From positions 20,834-84,833 of the forward strand of contig MPDC01000018.1 in the NCBI GenBank assembly GCA_001874255.1: DNA of 64,000 nt. Direction: 5' to 3'. This document shows, one piece after another, positions 30,738-41,378 of this stretch. Both the position numbers and the translations under genes were made by a program. The notes under the pieces are model-generated. The model saw nothing but the letters and a program-made list of their open reading frames with translations, did not search any database and was not told the origin of the DNA. How positions within the stretch are numbered: position 1 is the stretch's first letter; the number at the start of each line of letters is the position of its first letter. Source of the stretch: Alphaproteobacteria bacterium MedPE-SWcel. GTDB taxonomy: Bacteria; Pseudomonadota; Alphaproteobacteria; Rhodobacterales; Rhodobacteraceae.

Positions 30738-33700
30738 TCAGGCCACCAATGCCTCGGCCTTTTTCAGATCGACAGAGACCAGCTGGCTGACCCCCTTCTC
30801 CTGCATGGTGACGCCAAAAAGGCGATCCATCCGCGCCATGGTCACCGCGTGGTGGGTGATGATCAGGAACCGCGTGTCGGTCTGGCGACACATCTCGTCG
30901 AGCAGATCGCAAAAGCGGGTCACATTGGCGTCGTCCAGCGGCGCGTCGACCTCGTCCAGCACGCAGATCGGCGCCGGGTTCGACAGGAAGACCGCAAAGA
31001 TCAACGCCATCGCTGTCAAAGTCTGCTCGCCGCCGGACAGCAGCGACAGGGTCGACAGTTTCTTGCCCGGCGGCTGGCACATGATCTCCAGCCCGGCGTC
31101 CAGCGGGTCATCGCTTTCGACCATCAGAAGGTTCGCTTCGCCACCGCCGAACAAATGCGTGAACAGCATCGTGAACGAGGCGTTCACCTGTTCAAAAGCC
31201 GTCAACAGCCGCTCGCGCCCCTCCCGGTTGAGACTGGCAATACCGGAGCGCAGAGTCTTGACCGCCTCTTCGAGGTCCAGTTTCTCGGCCACCAGAGTGT
31301 CGTATTCTTCCTGCACCTCGCGGGCATCTTCTTCGGCCCGCAGGTTCACCGCCCCCAGCGCGTCGCGCTGGCGTTTGTGACGGTTGACCTCGACCTCCAG
31401 CTCCTCGGCGGTGGGCATGTCCTCCGGTGCCACGCCGAGCTTTTCGAGAAGCGCTTCGGGCGCCAGTTGCATCTCTTCCAAGATCCGCTCTGCGGTGGCG
31501 TCGACGGTCTCGCGGGCGGCCTCGGTGCGGGCCTCGGAACGGGCGCGGGCCTCGCGCGCCTCGGAGGCCAGCCGCTCCGCCTCGCGTTCGGTATGGACGG
31601 CCTCGCGCAGGATGCCCTCGGCGACAACGAGCGCCTCGGTGGCCTCTGACTTGCGGGTTTCCGCCTCCGCGATCTGGTCATTCAGCTCTTCGCGCATCTC
31701 GGCGATTTCACCGGGGACGGCCATCGCGTCCTCCAGCTCTTCGAGACTGGTCTCGCGACGCTCTTCCAGCTCTGAAATCCGCTTGTCGGCCGAGTCCAGC
31801 CGGTGCCGCCACCCCGAGATTTCCTTTGTCACCGTCTGCGCCCGCTTGGTGCGGGCCTCGCCCTCGCGGCGCAGCTCGTCCAGCGCCGAGCGATGTGACA
31901 GCATGGTGATCCGGGCCGCCTCGACGCTGTGTTTTATATCCTCGACCCGGGCGCGCGCTTCGGCCAGATCGCCAAGCCCCGCCTGTGACGTTTCGGCCTC
32001 CTTCAGCTGCAACCGCGCGGTCATCGCGTCTTCTTCGTGACGGGCGACGGCAATGCCGAAATTCTCCAGCTTGCCTTCTGCGAGGTTGCGCTCCGCCTCG
32101 GCCCGGCTCAGGGCCCGCGCCGCATCGGCCACCCGCTGGTCAGCCGTCCGCCGGGCCTGACGGGCCGCCTGATCGGCGCGGGTCACCTCCTCCAGTTTGC
32201 GCATCAGGGTCTCATGCGCGGCCTGCGCCCCTTCCGTGCGGGCATTGGCGTGGGCCATATCCTGCTTGAGCGCCTCCAGGCGGTTCATCTGCTCCAGCCG
32301 CATGGCGGCGGCGGAGGGTGCATCCTCCGCCCAAGACCGGTAGCCGTCCCAGCGCCACAGGTCGCCCTCCGGCGTCACCAGCCGCTGACCCGGCTGCAGG
32401 GTCGGCTGCAGGCGCGCCGCGCTGTCCGGATCGACCACGCCGATCTGCGAAATCCGGCGCCAGAGCGCCTCCGGGCCGTCCACGAACTTGGCCAGAGGAT
32501 CGGCCCCGTCCGGCAGCGGCATGTCACGGGCATAGGCCGGCAGATGGAGCCAGCCCGTCGGGCCGTCACTCTCGGCCAATGGCGCCCGCAAGTCGTCGGC
32601 CAGAGCCGCGCCAAGCGCCTTTTCATAGCCGGGCGTGACCCGCAGGTCATCCATGACCTGCCCCCCCTCGGCCGTGTCGCGTTCCACCAGTTTCGCCAGC
32701 GCCGTGACTTCGGCCCGCAGGGCGCCAAGCTCGCCTTCGGCCTCGGAGCGCTGTGCCCGGGCCTCGGTTTCATGCGCCTGCGTCTGGGTGCGCAGTTCAT
32801 CCGCTTCGGCCAGAGCCTCTTCGGCCAGTTCCGCCGCGTCCCGCGCCTCTTCCTCGGCTTCGACGGCCGTTTCAAACGCCTCTTCCGACCCGGCAAGCGC
32901 CTCCCGCGCGAGGCCCATGGCGGCCTGAGCCCGTGTGCCTTCTGCCTCTGCCCGGTCCAATGCGCGGCGGCAATCCTCGACCGATCGCTGCGCCGACTGG
33001 TGGCGGGCGGCGAGGCGGGCGACGTCTTCTGTCACCTGCGACAGGTGATCCTCGCCCGTCTGCAGGATCACGGCAGAGTCCCTGGCCAGCTCTGCGGCTT
33101 CTTCCATGCGGTCCTCGTGGCCCTCGCCCGCCTTGGCCAGTTCCCGCTTTTCCCATTCCAGCCGCTCGATGGTCTCGCCCGCGTCCTTGTTGAGGCCGGT
33201 TTCGCGATCGATGTCATTGCCGAGCTGCTGGATCCGGTTGTTCAGCCGCTCGATGCTCTGGCGGGCCTGCGCTTCCTGATCAGACAGGGCATCGCGCTGC
33301 ACCACAAAGCGCTGCAGGATCGCGGCCGCAATCGCCTCTTCCTCGCGCAGCGGTGGCAGGCTCTCTTCGGCGTCGGCGCGTTTGACCGCAGCCGCGCGGG
33401 CCAGCGCCTCTGCCTTGGCGGCCTGTGTCACCCGGATGCGCAGCTCGTCTTCGGCGCTGGCCCGGGCCTCGTCGGCCTCGCGCCAGCGGCGATACAGCAG
33501 CGTCCCCTCGGCCAGTCGCAGCTTTTCGCCAATTTCCCGGTAGCGCTGCGCCTGTTTCGCCTGCCGCCCCAATTGCCCGAGTTGGGTGGCCAGCTGTTCG
33601 ATGACATCATCGACCCGCAACAGGTTCTGTTCGGTGCTGCGCAGCTTCAGCTCTGCCTCATGGCGCCGCTGGTACAGGCCGGAGATGCCTGCGGCCTCTT

Positions 33701-34193
33701 CCAGCACCCGGCGGCGGGCCTTGGGTTTGGCATTGATCAGCTCAGAGATCTGCCCCTGCCGCACCAGAGCCGGCGAATGGGCACCGGTGGAGGCATCCGC
33801 AAAGAGCATCTGCACGTCCTTGGCCCGCACATCGCGGGTGTTCGCCTTGTAGGCCGAGCCGACGTCGCGCGTGATCCGGCGCACGATATCGAGCTGATCC
33901 GCCTCGTTGAACCCCGATGGCGCCAGCCGTTCCGAATTGTCGATCTGCAGGCTGACTTCGGCAAAGTTGCGGGCCGGACGCGAGGCGGTGCCCGCAAAGA
34001 TCACATCCTCCATCCCGCCGCCGCGCATCGCCTTGGCGCGGGTTTCCCCCATCACCCAGCGCAGCGCCTCCAGCAGGTTCGACTTGCCGCAGCCGTTTGG
34101 CCCCACAACGCCCGTGAGACCATCGGAGATGATCAGGTCGGTGGGGTCAACAAAGCTTTTGAAGCCCGTCAGCCTGAGTTTGGAGAACCGCAA
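30738..34193 (-). CDS. smc: chromosome segregation protein SMC
   Basis: GPNGCGKSNLLEALRWVMGE, LLSGGEQTLTAMALIFAVF, coiled coil and hinge. Confidence 0.98.
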   Translation of the reverse strand: MRFSKLRLTGFKSFVDPTDLIISDGLTGVVGPNGCGKSNLLEALRWVMGETRAKAMRGGGMEDVIFAGTASRPARNFAEVSLQIDNSERLAPSGFNEADQLDIVRRITRDVGSAYKANTRDVRAKDVQMLFADASTGAHSPALVRQGQISELINAKPKARRRVLEEAAGISGLYQRRHEAELKLRSTEQNLLRVDDVIEQLATQLGQLGRQAKQAQRYREIGEKLRLAEGTLLYRRWREADEARASAEDELRIRVTQAAKAEALARAAAVKRADAEESLPPLREEEAIAAAILQRFVVQRDALSDQEAQARQSIERLNNRIQQLGNDIDRETGLNKDAGETIERLEWEKRELAKAGEGHEDRMEEAAELARDSAVILQTGEDHLSQVTEDVARLAARHQSAQRSVEDCRRALDRAEAEGTRAQAAMGLAREALAGSEEAFETAVEAEEEARDAAELAEEALAEADELRTQTQAHETEARAQRSEAEGELGALRAEVTALAKLVERDTAEGGQVMDDLRVTPGYEKALGAALADDLRAPLAESDGPTGWLHLPAYARDMPLPDGADPLAKFVDGPEALWRRISQIGVVDPDSAARLQPTLQPGQRLVTPEGDLWRWDGYRSWAEDAPSAAAMRLEQMNRLEALKQDMAHANARTEGAQAAHETLMRKLEEVTRADQAARQARRTADQRVADAARALSRAEAERNLAEGKLENFGIAVARHEEDAMTARLQLKEAETSQAGLGDLAEARARVEDIKHSVEAARITMLSHRSALDELRREGEARTKRAQTVTKEISGWRHRLDSADKRISELEERRETSLEELEDAMAVPGEIAEMREELNDQIAEAETRKSEATEALVVAEGILREAVHTEREAERLASEAREARARSEARTEAARETVDATAERILEEMQLAPEALLEKLGVAPEDMPTAEELEVEVNRHKRQRDALGAVNLRAEEDAREVQEEYDTLVAEKLDLEEAVKTLRSGIASLNREGRERLLTAFEQVNASFTMLFTHLFGGGEANLLMVESDDPLDAGLEIMCQPPGKKLSTLSLLSGGEQTLTAMALIFAVFLSNPAPICVLDEVDAPLDDANVTRFCDLLDEMCRQTDTRFLIITHHAVTMARMDRLFGVTMQEKGVSQLVSVDLKKAEALVA

Positions 34194-34321
34194 GAGCGTC
34201 CTTTCAACTGATTCCGTTGCCGGAAATCACAGCGGCTTGCAGGCCGGGAGTCAACGGGGCTGACCGCAAAATCGGGACTTCCCCTCGCGGCAGCCCACCA
34301 TATCTTGTGGATAACCCCGGT

Positions 34322-35536
34322 TCAGCGCGCGGCCTGCAGAACGCGGCCCAACCGCGCCATACCTTCGGCGATCTCGGCCTCGGTGCTATTGGAAAAGCTC
34401 AGTCGGAGACTGTTTTCGCCGCTGCCATCCGCGAAAAACGCCTGTCCGGGCACAAAGGCGACCTTTTCGACGGCCAGCGCCGTTTCCAGCAGAGCGGCGC
34501 CATTCAGACCTTCGGGCAGGGTCACCCAGATGAACATGCCGCCCTCGGGCCGGGTCCAGCTGACACCGGGCGGCATGTGCTCCTTCAGGGCCACCAGCAT
34601 CGCATCACGGCGGCGACCATAGGCCTGCCGCAGCCCGGCGGTGTGACGCTCGAACAGGGCCTCGGCCACCTGATGAATGGCAATCTGGTTCAGAGTTGGC
34701 GAGTGCAGATCCGAAGCCTGTTTCATCAGCACCAATTGGGAAATCACCGGTTCGGCCGCAACCACCCAGCCGACCCGCAGACCCGGGGACAGCGTTTTCG
34801 AGAAAGTGCCGCAGTAGATCGTCCGGCAGGCCTCGAGATTGCCGCCGTTTTGGTCCTGTTCCAGCGCCAGGAGCGGCGGCACCGGATCGCCGTCGTATCG
34901 CAAGGCCTGATAGGCGGAATCCTCGATCACCGCGCAGTCGAGCGCGGCCGCCGTTTCCAGCACCTGCACCCGCTCCGCACGGGTCAGCGTCAGACCCGTG
35001 GGATTGTCGAAATCAGGGCTGAGATAGGCGAATTTCACGCGTCCGCCCGCGGCCTCTGCGGCGCTGGCATATTGCTCCGGTCGCCGATCCTCGCCAAGCC
35101 GCAGACGGTCGTAGCTGGGTTCATAGGCATTGAAGGCCGCAAGCGCGCCGAGATAGGTCGGCCAGCCGACCAATGCCGTGTCGCCCGGGCTCAGGAAGAG
35201 TTTGCCCAGATAGTCCAGCGCCTGTTGCGATCCGGAGGTGATCACTACGTTTTCAGGACGACAGGTCACGCCGAGCCCGGCCATATACGAAACGATCCAC
35301 TGCCGGAGCGGCAGATAGCCCTCGCTCACCGAATATTGCAGCGCCTGCGCCTGATGGTCCGGTGACAGCGCGTCCTGCAACGCCTTGCCAAAGGCCTCGA
35401 CCGGGAAAAGTGCGGGGTCGGGTATCCCACCAGCAAAGGACAGCATACCGGGCTGATCCAGCAATTTCAGAAGCTCGCGAATTTCCGAAGCCTTCATGCG
35501 GGTCATTCGTGTCGCAAATTGCGCTGTAAGTGACAT
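34322..35536 (-). CDS. PLP-dependent aminotransferase (2-aminoadipate transaminase-like, MocR-type fold)
   Basis: MLSFAGGIPDPALFP, ITSGSQQALDYLGKL, DNPTGLT, GTFSKTLSPGLRVGW. Confidence 0.92.
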   Translation of the reverse strand: MSLTAQFATRMTRMKASEIRELLKLLDQPGMLSFAGGIPDPALFPVEAFGKALQDALSPDHQAQALQYSVSEGYLPLRQWIVSYMAGLGVTCRPENVVITSGSQQALDYLGKLFLSPGDTALVGWPTYLGALAAFNAYEPSYDRLRLGEDRRPEQYASAAEAAGGRVKFAYLSPDFDNPTGLTLTRAERVQVLETAAALDCAVIEDSAYQALRYDGDPVPPLLALEQDQNGGNLEACRTIYCGTFSKTLSPGLRVGWVVAAEPVISQLVLMKQASDLHSPTLNQIAIHQVAEALFERHTAGLRQAYGRRRDAMLVALKEHMPPGVSWTRPEGGMFIWVTLPEGLNGAALLETALAVEKVAFVPGQAFFADGSGENSLRLSFSNSTEAEIAEGMARLGRVLQAAR

Positions 35537-35649
35537 TTTGGTTATTTCCTTTCGTCGACCTGGGCGCAAACGACAGGAAATGGAAATTAATGTCAACAGT
35601 GCTGACCTATTATTTCAATCTTCGTGATCTTGCGAGGGACGTCACAAAG

Positions 35650-35668
35650 TGGTCATGTGCGTTGACCA
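35650..35668. promoter_or_regulatory. candidate GntR/FadR operator
   Basis: TGGTCA-tgtgcgt-TGACCA inverted repeat in the divergent promoter region. Confidence 0.5.
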
Positions 35669-35691
35669 ATTCAGATCTCGGGAGATCTCCC

Positions 35692-36459
35692 ATGCCGTTT
35701 CAAAAAGTTCAGCCGGAAAAGCTCTCGGCCGCCGTGGTGCGCCAGATCGAAAAGCTGATCCTGCGTGGCATCCTGCGCCCGGGCGAGCGATTGCCCTCGG
35801 AGCGGGAACTCTCGGATCGGCTTGGCGTGTCCCGCCCCTCGTTGCGAGATGCGCTGACCGAGCTGCAAGGGCGCGGCCTGCTGGTCAGCCGCGCAGGATC
35901 CGGGGTTTTTGTCGCCGATGTGCTGGGATCGGCCTTTTCACCGGCGCTGATCCAGCTGTTTGCCAGCGATGACGAAGCGGTTTTTGACTATCTCTCCTTT
36001 CGCCGCGATCTGGAAGGGCTGGCGGCGGAACGCGCCGCCCGGTTCGCCTCGGATGCGGATCTGGAGGTCATTCAGGCGATCTTTGACAAGATGACCCATG
36101 CGGGTGATCCGGGCCAGTCCACTGACGCCGCCGAGCTTGATGCGCAATTCCACTCCGCGATACTGGAGGCGAGCCATAACGTGGTCATGCTGCATATGAT
36201 GCGGTCCATGTTCGACATGCTGCGCAAGGGGGTGTTCTACAACCGGCAGATCATGTTCCGCCAGCACACCACCTGCGAGGCGCTGCTGGAACAGCATCGC
36301 GCCATCAATGCAGCCCTTCAGGACCGCGATCCGCTGGCCGCACGGCAGGCGGTGGAGACCCACCTGGATTATGTCAAGAAAGCTCTGGAAGAGCAGATCC
36401 GGGCCGACCGCAATGCCGAGATCGCTGCCCAGCGATTGCAACATGAGCTGAACCGCTAG
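35692..36459 (+). CDS. FadR/GntR family transcriptional regulator
   Basis: LRPGERLPSERELSDRLGVSRPSLRDALTELQGRGLL, FCD domain. Confidence 0.94.
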   Translation: MPFQKVQPEKLSAAVVRQIEKLILRGILRPGERLPSERELSDRLGVSRPSLRDALTELQGRGLLVSRAGSGVFVADVLGSAFSPALIQLFASDDEAVFDYLSFRRDLEGLAAERAARFASDADLEVIQAIFDKMTHAGDPGQSTDAAELDAQFHSAILEASHNVVMLHMMRSMFDMLRKGVFYNRQIMFRQHTTCEALLEQHRAINAALQDRDPLAARQAVETHLDYVKKALEEQIRADRNAEIAAQRLQHELNR

Positions 36460-36524
36460 GGGGATGCCGTCCGGCGAACGAGCAGACCCGGTCGCCCGCG
36501 TCTCCCCGGTCGCAGCTGGGAGCA

Positions 36525-37352
36525 TCACATTCCGATGCTGTCGATAAAGGCGCGTGTATTGGCGTTCAGCGCCGCAGTGAAAATCATCTCTGCACTGTCG
36601 ATTTCGACGATCCGCCCCTCTTCCATATAGGCCACCCGGTCTGCGACCTGCGCCGTCTCCGATAGGGTGGATGTGGCCAGAACCAGCGTATGGTCTGTCT
36701 TCAGGTCCTCAACCAGCCGGTTCAGGAGCTCCAGCTCCATCCGGTCAATCGATCCCGTCGGCCGGTCCAGCAACAGGATATCCGGCTTGATTGCCAGGCT
36801 GCGGGCGATGCACAACAGGCGCTGCTGATGGATCGGCAGATCGGTGCCGCGCTTGCGATGCAGCACGTCGCGCAGGTCCTCCCACAACAGGCATCGGCGC
36901 AATGTGGTCTCGACCAGCTCTGCCATTGAAGGTTTGTCCATGGCCACCCGATGCAGACGCGCGCCATAGGCGATATTGTCCCAGATCGACGTCGGGAAAG
37001 GGTTCGCGCGCTGGGGCACAAAGGCAATCATGCGGCGCACAGCCGGGAGGTCGCAGGCGCGGCCGTAGATATCCTGCTGCCCGTAGATCAGAGCGCCGCT
37101 TACCTCGACCCCACGGGTCTCGTCCAGCAGCCGGCACATCGCCCGCAACAGGGCAGTCTTGCCGGAGCCCGCGCGACCAATCAGGCCCAGAACCTCGCCC
37201 CGGCACAGATCAAAGGTCAGCTCCGACAAAAGCGCCTTCTGGCCGAGGGAAATGCTGAAATTCCGCAGCGCCATGACGGTCTCGTCTCCGGGAGCGGAAC
37301 CGCCAGGGCCGACAGACTTGGTTTGCTGATGGAAGGGGAGCGGATGGAACAT
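36525..37352 (-). CDS. orphan PstB-like ABC ATPase with degenerate catalytic motifs
   Basis: Walker A GRAGSGKT and Q-loop FVPQRANPFPTSIWDNIAYGARLH as in PstB; signature LPIHQQR, Walker B LLLDR, no H-loop His. Confidence 0.88.
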   Translation of the reverse strand: MFHPLPFHQQTKSVGPGGSAPGDETVMALRNFSISLGQKALLSELTFDLCRGEVLGLIGRAGSGKTALLRAMCRLLDETRGVEVSGALIYGQQDIYGRACDLPAVRRMIAFVPQRANPFPTSIWDNIAYGARLHRVAMDKPSMAELVETTLRRCLLWEDLRDVLHRKRGTDLPIHQQRLLCIARSLAIKPDILLLDRPTGSIDRMELELLNRLVEDLKTDHTLVLATSTLSETAQVADRVAYMEEGRIVEIDSAEMIFTAALNANTRAFIDSIGM

Positions 37353-37457
37353 AGTCGGGCAGCCTTGGGCATTATTGTTGTCCCTGCAGTCGCACAAGAG
37401 CGTTAATCGGTCACGTCGCAACGCAAAACTATCATAAAAAATTCATGCACCCATGCA

Positions 37458-37485
37458 AAAGCCCCGGCGTTTCCACCGGGGCTTT
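37458..37485. terminator. terminator of the F0 ATP synthase operon
   Basis: aaagccccgg-N8-ccggggcttt followed by T run on the minus strand. Confidence 0.8.
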
Positions 37486-37511
37486 CGAGAAAGGTTCGAC
37501 GGGCAAGCAGC

Positions 37512-38069
37512 CTAGTGGAGCTTGGCGTCGACGTCCTGAATGGCCGCGTCGATCAGCTTGTTCGCTTCGGTCGCCGTCATCTGCTTTGAAATCACCTGAT
37601 CGGCGACCTCGATAGCGATGGTAATGGCACGATCGCGCACCTCTTTGACGGCGGTGGCCTCGGCAGAGGCGATCTGTTCCACCGCGGCAGCCATACGGCG
37701 CGCGATGGAGGCTTCGAGATCGGCCTTGGCCTGTTCGGCGGCCGCAGCGGCCTCGTCACGCGCATTGGCGACGATGCGTTCAGCCTGGGCCTGAACTTCC
37801 TGTTGCTTGCGCTCGTAGGAGGCCAGAAGTGTCTGCGCCTCCTCCCGAAGGGCCCGCGCCTCTTCCAGTTCCGACTTGATGCTTTCCGCACGTCCGTCGA
37901 GCTGTTTGCCAATCATGGATGGCACTTTGGCAGCGAGCAGGATGCCAACGAACAGCAGGAACGCGAGAATGACGACAAAGTCGGTGTTGCCGAGGTTGGC
38001 GCCACCACCGGCTGCGAAGGCAGGCGCGGCAGAAGCGAGGGTCAAAGCCAGTGCAAGAGTAACACGCAT
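37512..38069 (-). CDS. atpF: ATP synthase F0 subunit B
   Basis: Signal-like N-terminus, TM, long charged helix; position after b' subunit. Confidence 0.95.
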   Translation of the reverse strand: MRVTLALALTLASAAPAFAAGGGANLGNTDFVVILAFLLFVGILLAAKVPSMIGKQLDGRAESIKSELEEARALREEAQTLLASYERKQQEVQAQAERIVANARDEAAAAAEQAKADLEASIARRMAAAVEQIASAEATAVKEVRDRAITIAIEVADQVISKQMTATEANKLIDAAIQDVDAKLH

Positions 38070-38073
38070 GATC

Positions 38074-38640
38074 TCAGCCCTCCGTCCGTTCGGCGACCGC
38101 AGCCGCAATGGTTTTCGCATCGTCCTTGCCGCCCAGCGCCGCAATCAGCGCAGAAGCAGTGTCGGACGCGACGATTTTGACGCTATCCAGAGCAGAGGCC
38201 CGGATTTCGGCAATGGCGGCCTCGGATTCTGCTGCCTTGGCAGAGATTTCCACGTCCGCTTTGGCGATCGCCTCATCAACACCGGCCTGAATTTCGGCGC
38301 GGGTTTCAATGGCAATACGCTGTGCCTCGGCACGGGCATCCGCCAGCGCCTTGTTATAAGCGTTTTCGGCCTCTTGTGCCTTGGCTTTCAGATCTTCAGC
38401 CGCGGCGAGGTCGTTGGTGATGGTGCCCTGGCGCTCGTTCAGGATCGCTGCGATACGAGGCAGCGCAACGCGCGACAGGATCATGTAGATCACGACAAGC
38501 GTGACCAGAAGCCAGAAGATCTGGTTTCCGTAGGTCGAGAAGTCCAGCTGCGGCATGCCCGAAGAACCGTGGGCAGCATCTGCTGCACCATGCGCCGCGT
38601 CGGCAGCTCCATGACCTGCGTCATGCGTATTGGTTGCCAT
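38074..38640 (-). CDS. ATP synthase F0 subunit B'
   Basis: [43 protein letters not shown]. Confidence 0.95.
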   Translation of the reverse strand: MATNTHDAGHGAADAAHGAADAAHGSSGMPQLDFSTYGNQIFWLLVTLVVIYMILSRVALPRIAAILNERQGTITNDLAAAEDLKAKAQEAENAYNKALADARAEAQRIAIETRAEIQAGVDEAIAKADVEISAKAAESEAAIAEIRASALDSVKIVASDTASALIAALGGKDDAKTIAAAVAERTEG

Positions 38641-38726
38641 GTCGTCCTCCTATGGAACTTGCCGTTACACCGGGCGGGGCACAGATCGCGCACCGCCCGG
38701 CCGTAAGGAAAAAGCTTCCGAAGGTC

Positions 38727-38951
38727 TTAGACGGCGAACATCAGCAGCAGAGCAACCAGGAACGAGAAGATGCCCAGAGCTTCTGCGAATGCGATGCCGA
38801 TGAAGAGGGTTGCGGTCTGGGATGCAGCCGCAGAGGGGTTGCGCAGCGCGCCTGCCAGGAAGTTAGCAGCAACGTTGCCAACACCCAGAGCAGCAATACC
38901 AGTACCCATGCCAGCCAGGCCAGCGCCGATGTATGCGAGATCGCCTTCCAT
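38727..38951 (-). CDS. atpE: ATP synthase F0 subunit C
   Basis: [20 protein letters not shown]..., [18 protein letters not shown]. Confidence 0.98.
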   Translation of the reverse strand: MEGDLAYIGAGLAGMGTGIAALGVGNVAANFLAGALRNPSAAASQTATLFIGIAFAEALGIFSFLVALLLMFAV

Positions 38952-39019
38952 GATAGTATCTCCTTACGATTTGGAAGTTGCAGATTGGTAGTTCAGACCA
39001 GCAGTCCGTGCGGGGTTTA

Positions 39020-39823
39020 TCAGTGCGACGGGTGCAGCGCGTCCTTGAGATAGACGCAGGTCAGAATGGTGAACACGTAGGCCTGAATGAAGGCCACGAG
39101 AACCTCGAGCGCGTAGAAGGCGCTGATGGCGAAGATCGGCAGGAAGGAGGCGAAACCGAGCGCCCCTGCAAAGCCTGCGAAAACCTTGAGAACCGCGTGG
39201 CCCGCCATGATGTTGCCCGCCAGACGAATGCAGAGGCTCACGGGGCGCACGAAGTATGAAATCACCTCGATCAGGGCCAGGACCGGACGCAGAGCCAGCG
39301 GCGCGGAGCTCACCCAGAACAGGCCGAGGAACTTGGCACCGTGCAGCACGAAGCCGGTCACGGTGATGGCGACGAAGACCAAGACCGCCAGCACGCCGGT
39401 CACGGCGAAATGCGAGGTAGTGGTGAAGCTCATCGGGATCAGGCCGAGGAAGTTGGCCGTGACGATGAACATGAACAGCGTCATGATATAGGGGAAGAAC
39501 TTGACGGCGTCCTTGCCGGCGACATCCTCGACCATCTTGTAGATGAACCCATAGGCCAGTTCGGCCACGGATTGGGCGCGGGAGGGGACGATGCCGCGGT
39601 TGGCGGAGCCAAGCACCAGCAGAACGAAGATCGCGCCGATGGCCAGGAACATCCACAGGGTCACGTTGGTGGGCGTGTACCAGGCCACGTGATCGCCGCC
39701 AAACAGCGCCTCGACCGTGAACTGATCCATCGGATGGATGGCCAGACCCGCATGTTCCGGGGCGAACAACACACCCGATACAACAACCAGAGCCAGAGCT
39801 ACGTAAAAGACCAGTTTGCCCAT
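39020..39823 (-). CDS. atpB: ATP synthase F0 subunit A
   Basis: [30 protein letters not shown]; start among several Met uncertain. Confidence 0.96.
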   Translation of the reverse strand: MGKLVFYVALALVVVSGVLFAPEHAGLAIHPMDQFTVEALFGGDHVAWYTPTNVTLWMFLAIGAIFVLLVLGSANRGIVPSRAQSVAELAYGFIYKMVEDVAGKDAVKFFPYIMTLFMFIVTANFLGLIPMSFTTTSHFAVTGVLAVLVFVAITVTGFVLHGAKFLGLFWVSSAPLALRPVLALIEVISYFVRPVSLCIRLAGNIMAGHAVLKVFAGFAGALGFASFLPIFAISAFYALEVLVAFIQAYVFTILTCVYLKDALHPSH

Positions 39824-39861
39824 CGTTCCGCTTCTCCTGTCGCCGGGCCAGGGCCCGGCAT

Positions 39862-40212
39862 TCATGCGTCTTTGTCAGCCTTGGCGTGTTTTTCCGCCTC
39901 GGCCATTTGCTTGTCCTGGATCTCGCCTGCGCTGCGGAGCATCACTTTCACCCCGGCGGCCAGACCCAGCATTATAAACAGCACCATGAAGATGGGCATC
40001 GTCCCCAAAAGGACATCCAACCCGTATCCGATGCCGAGGCCGATCACGAGACCGGCCACCAATTCCGTCACCATTCGCCAGGCCTGATTGGCCATCGAAT
40101 AATGTTCATCCGCGCGGGGCGCCGGCTCCTCATGCGCCTGTTTGGCGGCAGCCAGCTTTTCCTCCAGCTGCGCCATGCGCTGCTTTTGGTCGTCGTCGAT
40201 CAACGGACGCAT
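39862..40212 (-). CDS. atpI: AtpZ/AtpI-type F0F1 accessory protein
   Basis: [39 protein letters not shown]. Confidence 0.92.
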   Translation of the reverse strand: MRPLIDDDQKQRMAQLEEKLAAAKQAHEEPAPRADEHYSMANQAWRMVTELVAGLVIGLGIGYGLDVLLGTMPIFMVLFIMLGLAAGVKVMLRSAGEIQDKQMAEAEKHAKADKDA

Positions 40213-40380
40213 CCTCACACGAAATCTGAGGCTGTTGCTAAGCGGTCCCCCGCTTAGAGTCAATTGCGCATATCCTCGACCGGGAAATTGATATTGTTGT
40301 TTGTTTTCAATACCAACACCAGCCGCCGCCCGGCCAACGGGTTTTGGGGCGCGAGGCGCATTCGGGTGCAATTGCGATAT

Positions 40381-41292
40381 TCAACCATTCGGTTGATCTT
40401 GAAATCCAGCCCTCCGACCGCGGCGCCGAAACAGCCTGCCATCGATCAGCAGCAGGCCGAGAAGGATGGCGAACAGCCCCGCAAGGTGACTGACCGCCAG
40501 CTCTTCGCCGAGGACCATCACCCCAAGTGTCAGCGCCGATGTCGGCGCAATCAGGGTCGGCAGCGTGATATTCGTCGGGCCGACCTTTGGCAGCACCCAG
40601 TAAAAGACGATGAACGCGGCTGAGGTCAGCACGAGCCCGATCACCAGCAAGGCGCCCCAGACCGCAGCACTGGGTCTGCCGGGAAGACCTTCGGCCCACA
40701 GCGCCAGGGGCAACACGCAGAGGGTCGCGCCGGTCAGCGCCCAGGTCACCAGCACCACCGGCTCCAGATCCCGGAACTGGCGGGCGAGATTGACCGAAAG
40801 CGCATAGCACATTGGCGCCCCGAGGGTGACCAGAACCGCCCAGACCCGAGAGGGGTCGCCGTTCTGCAGGATCGGCAGCGACAGGATGACGATACCGCAC
40901 AGGCCCGCCGCTACGCCGAGACTCTTGAGCCATGTGGCGCGCTCGCCTCCGGGCCAGAAATGGGTGACCAGAACCGCGAGCGCAGGCGTGCAGGCGTTGA
41001 CGATCCCCGCGACGCCACTGGCGATATGCTGTTGGCCGATGGCATAGCAGGAAAACGGGATGGCGTAGCTCAGGGCGCCAAACCCGGCCAGCATCGCGAT
41101 CCGCGCGGGCGGCAGGCGCCAGTCGCGCCCACGCGCGAGGAGGAAAACCCAGCACCCGACCGCGCCGAATCCGACCCGCCCCGTTGCAATCCAGAGCGGC
41201 CCCAGTTCGCGCAGCAGCACCGCATTGAACATGAACGACATCCCCCAGCCGATGCCGAGGGTGATGATGATTGCCCAATACCGCAGTGCCAT
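40381..41292 (-). CDS. EamA/DMT family transporter
   Basis: Ten-TM EamA pattern, GWGMSFMFNAVLLRELGPLWIATGRVG. Confidence 0.9.
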   Translation of the reverse strand: MALRYWAIIITLGIGWGMSFMFNAVLLRELGPLWIATGRVGFGAVGCWVFLLARGRDWRLPPARIAMLAGFGALSYAIPFSCYAIGQQHIASGVAGIVNACTPALAVLVTHFWPGGERATWLKSLGVAAGLCGIVILSLPILQNGDPSRVWAVLVTLGAPMCYALSVNLARQFRDLEPVVLVTWALTGATLCVLPLALWAEGLPGRPSAAVWGALLVIGLVLTSAAFIVFYWVLPKVGPTNITLPTLIAPTSALTLGVMVLGEELAVSHLAGLFAILLGLLLIDGRLFRRRGRRAGFQDQPNG

Positions 41293-41378
41293 GCCAAGCC
41301 GCTCCTGTCTGATTGCGGCATGTGTGACAGGTTGTTCGGGATTGTCGACCCGATTTCTGCGGTTTAGGACTGTCCCCC

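Noticed and set aside
32037-34211. 724-aa plus-strand ORF
   Set aside because: Antisense shadow of smc.
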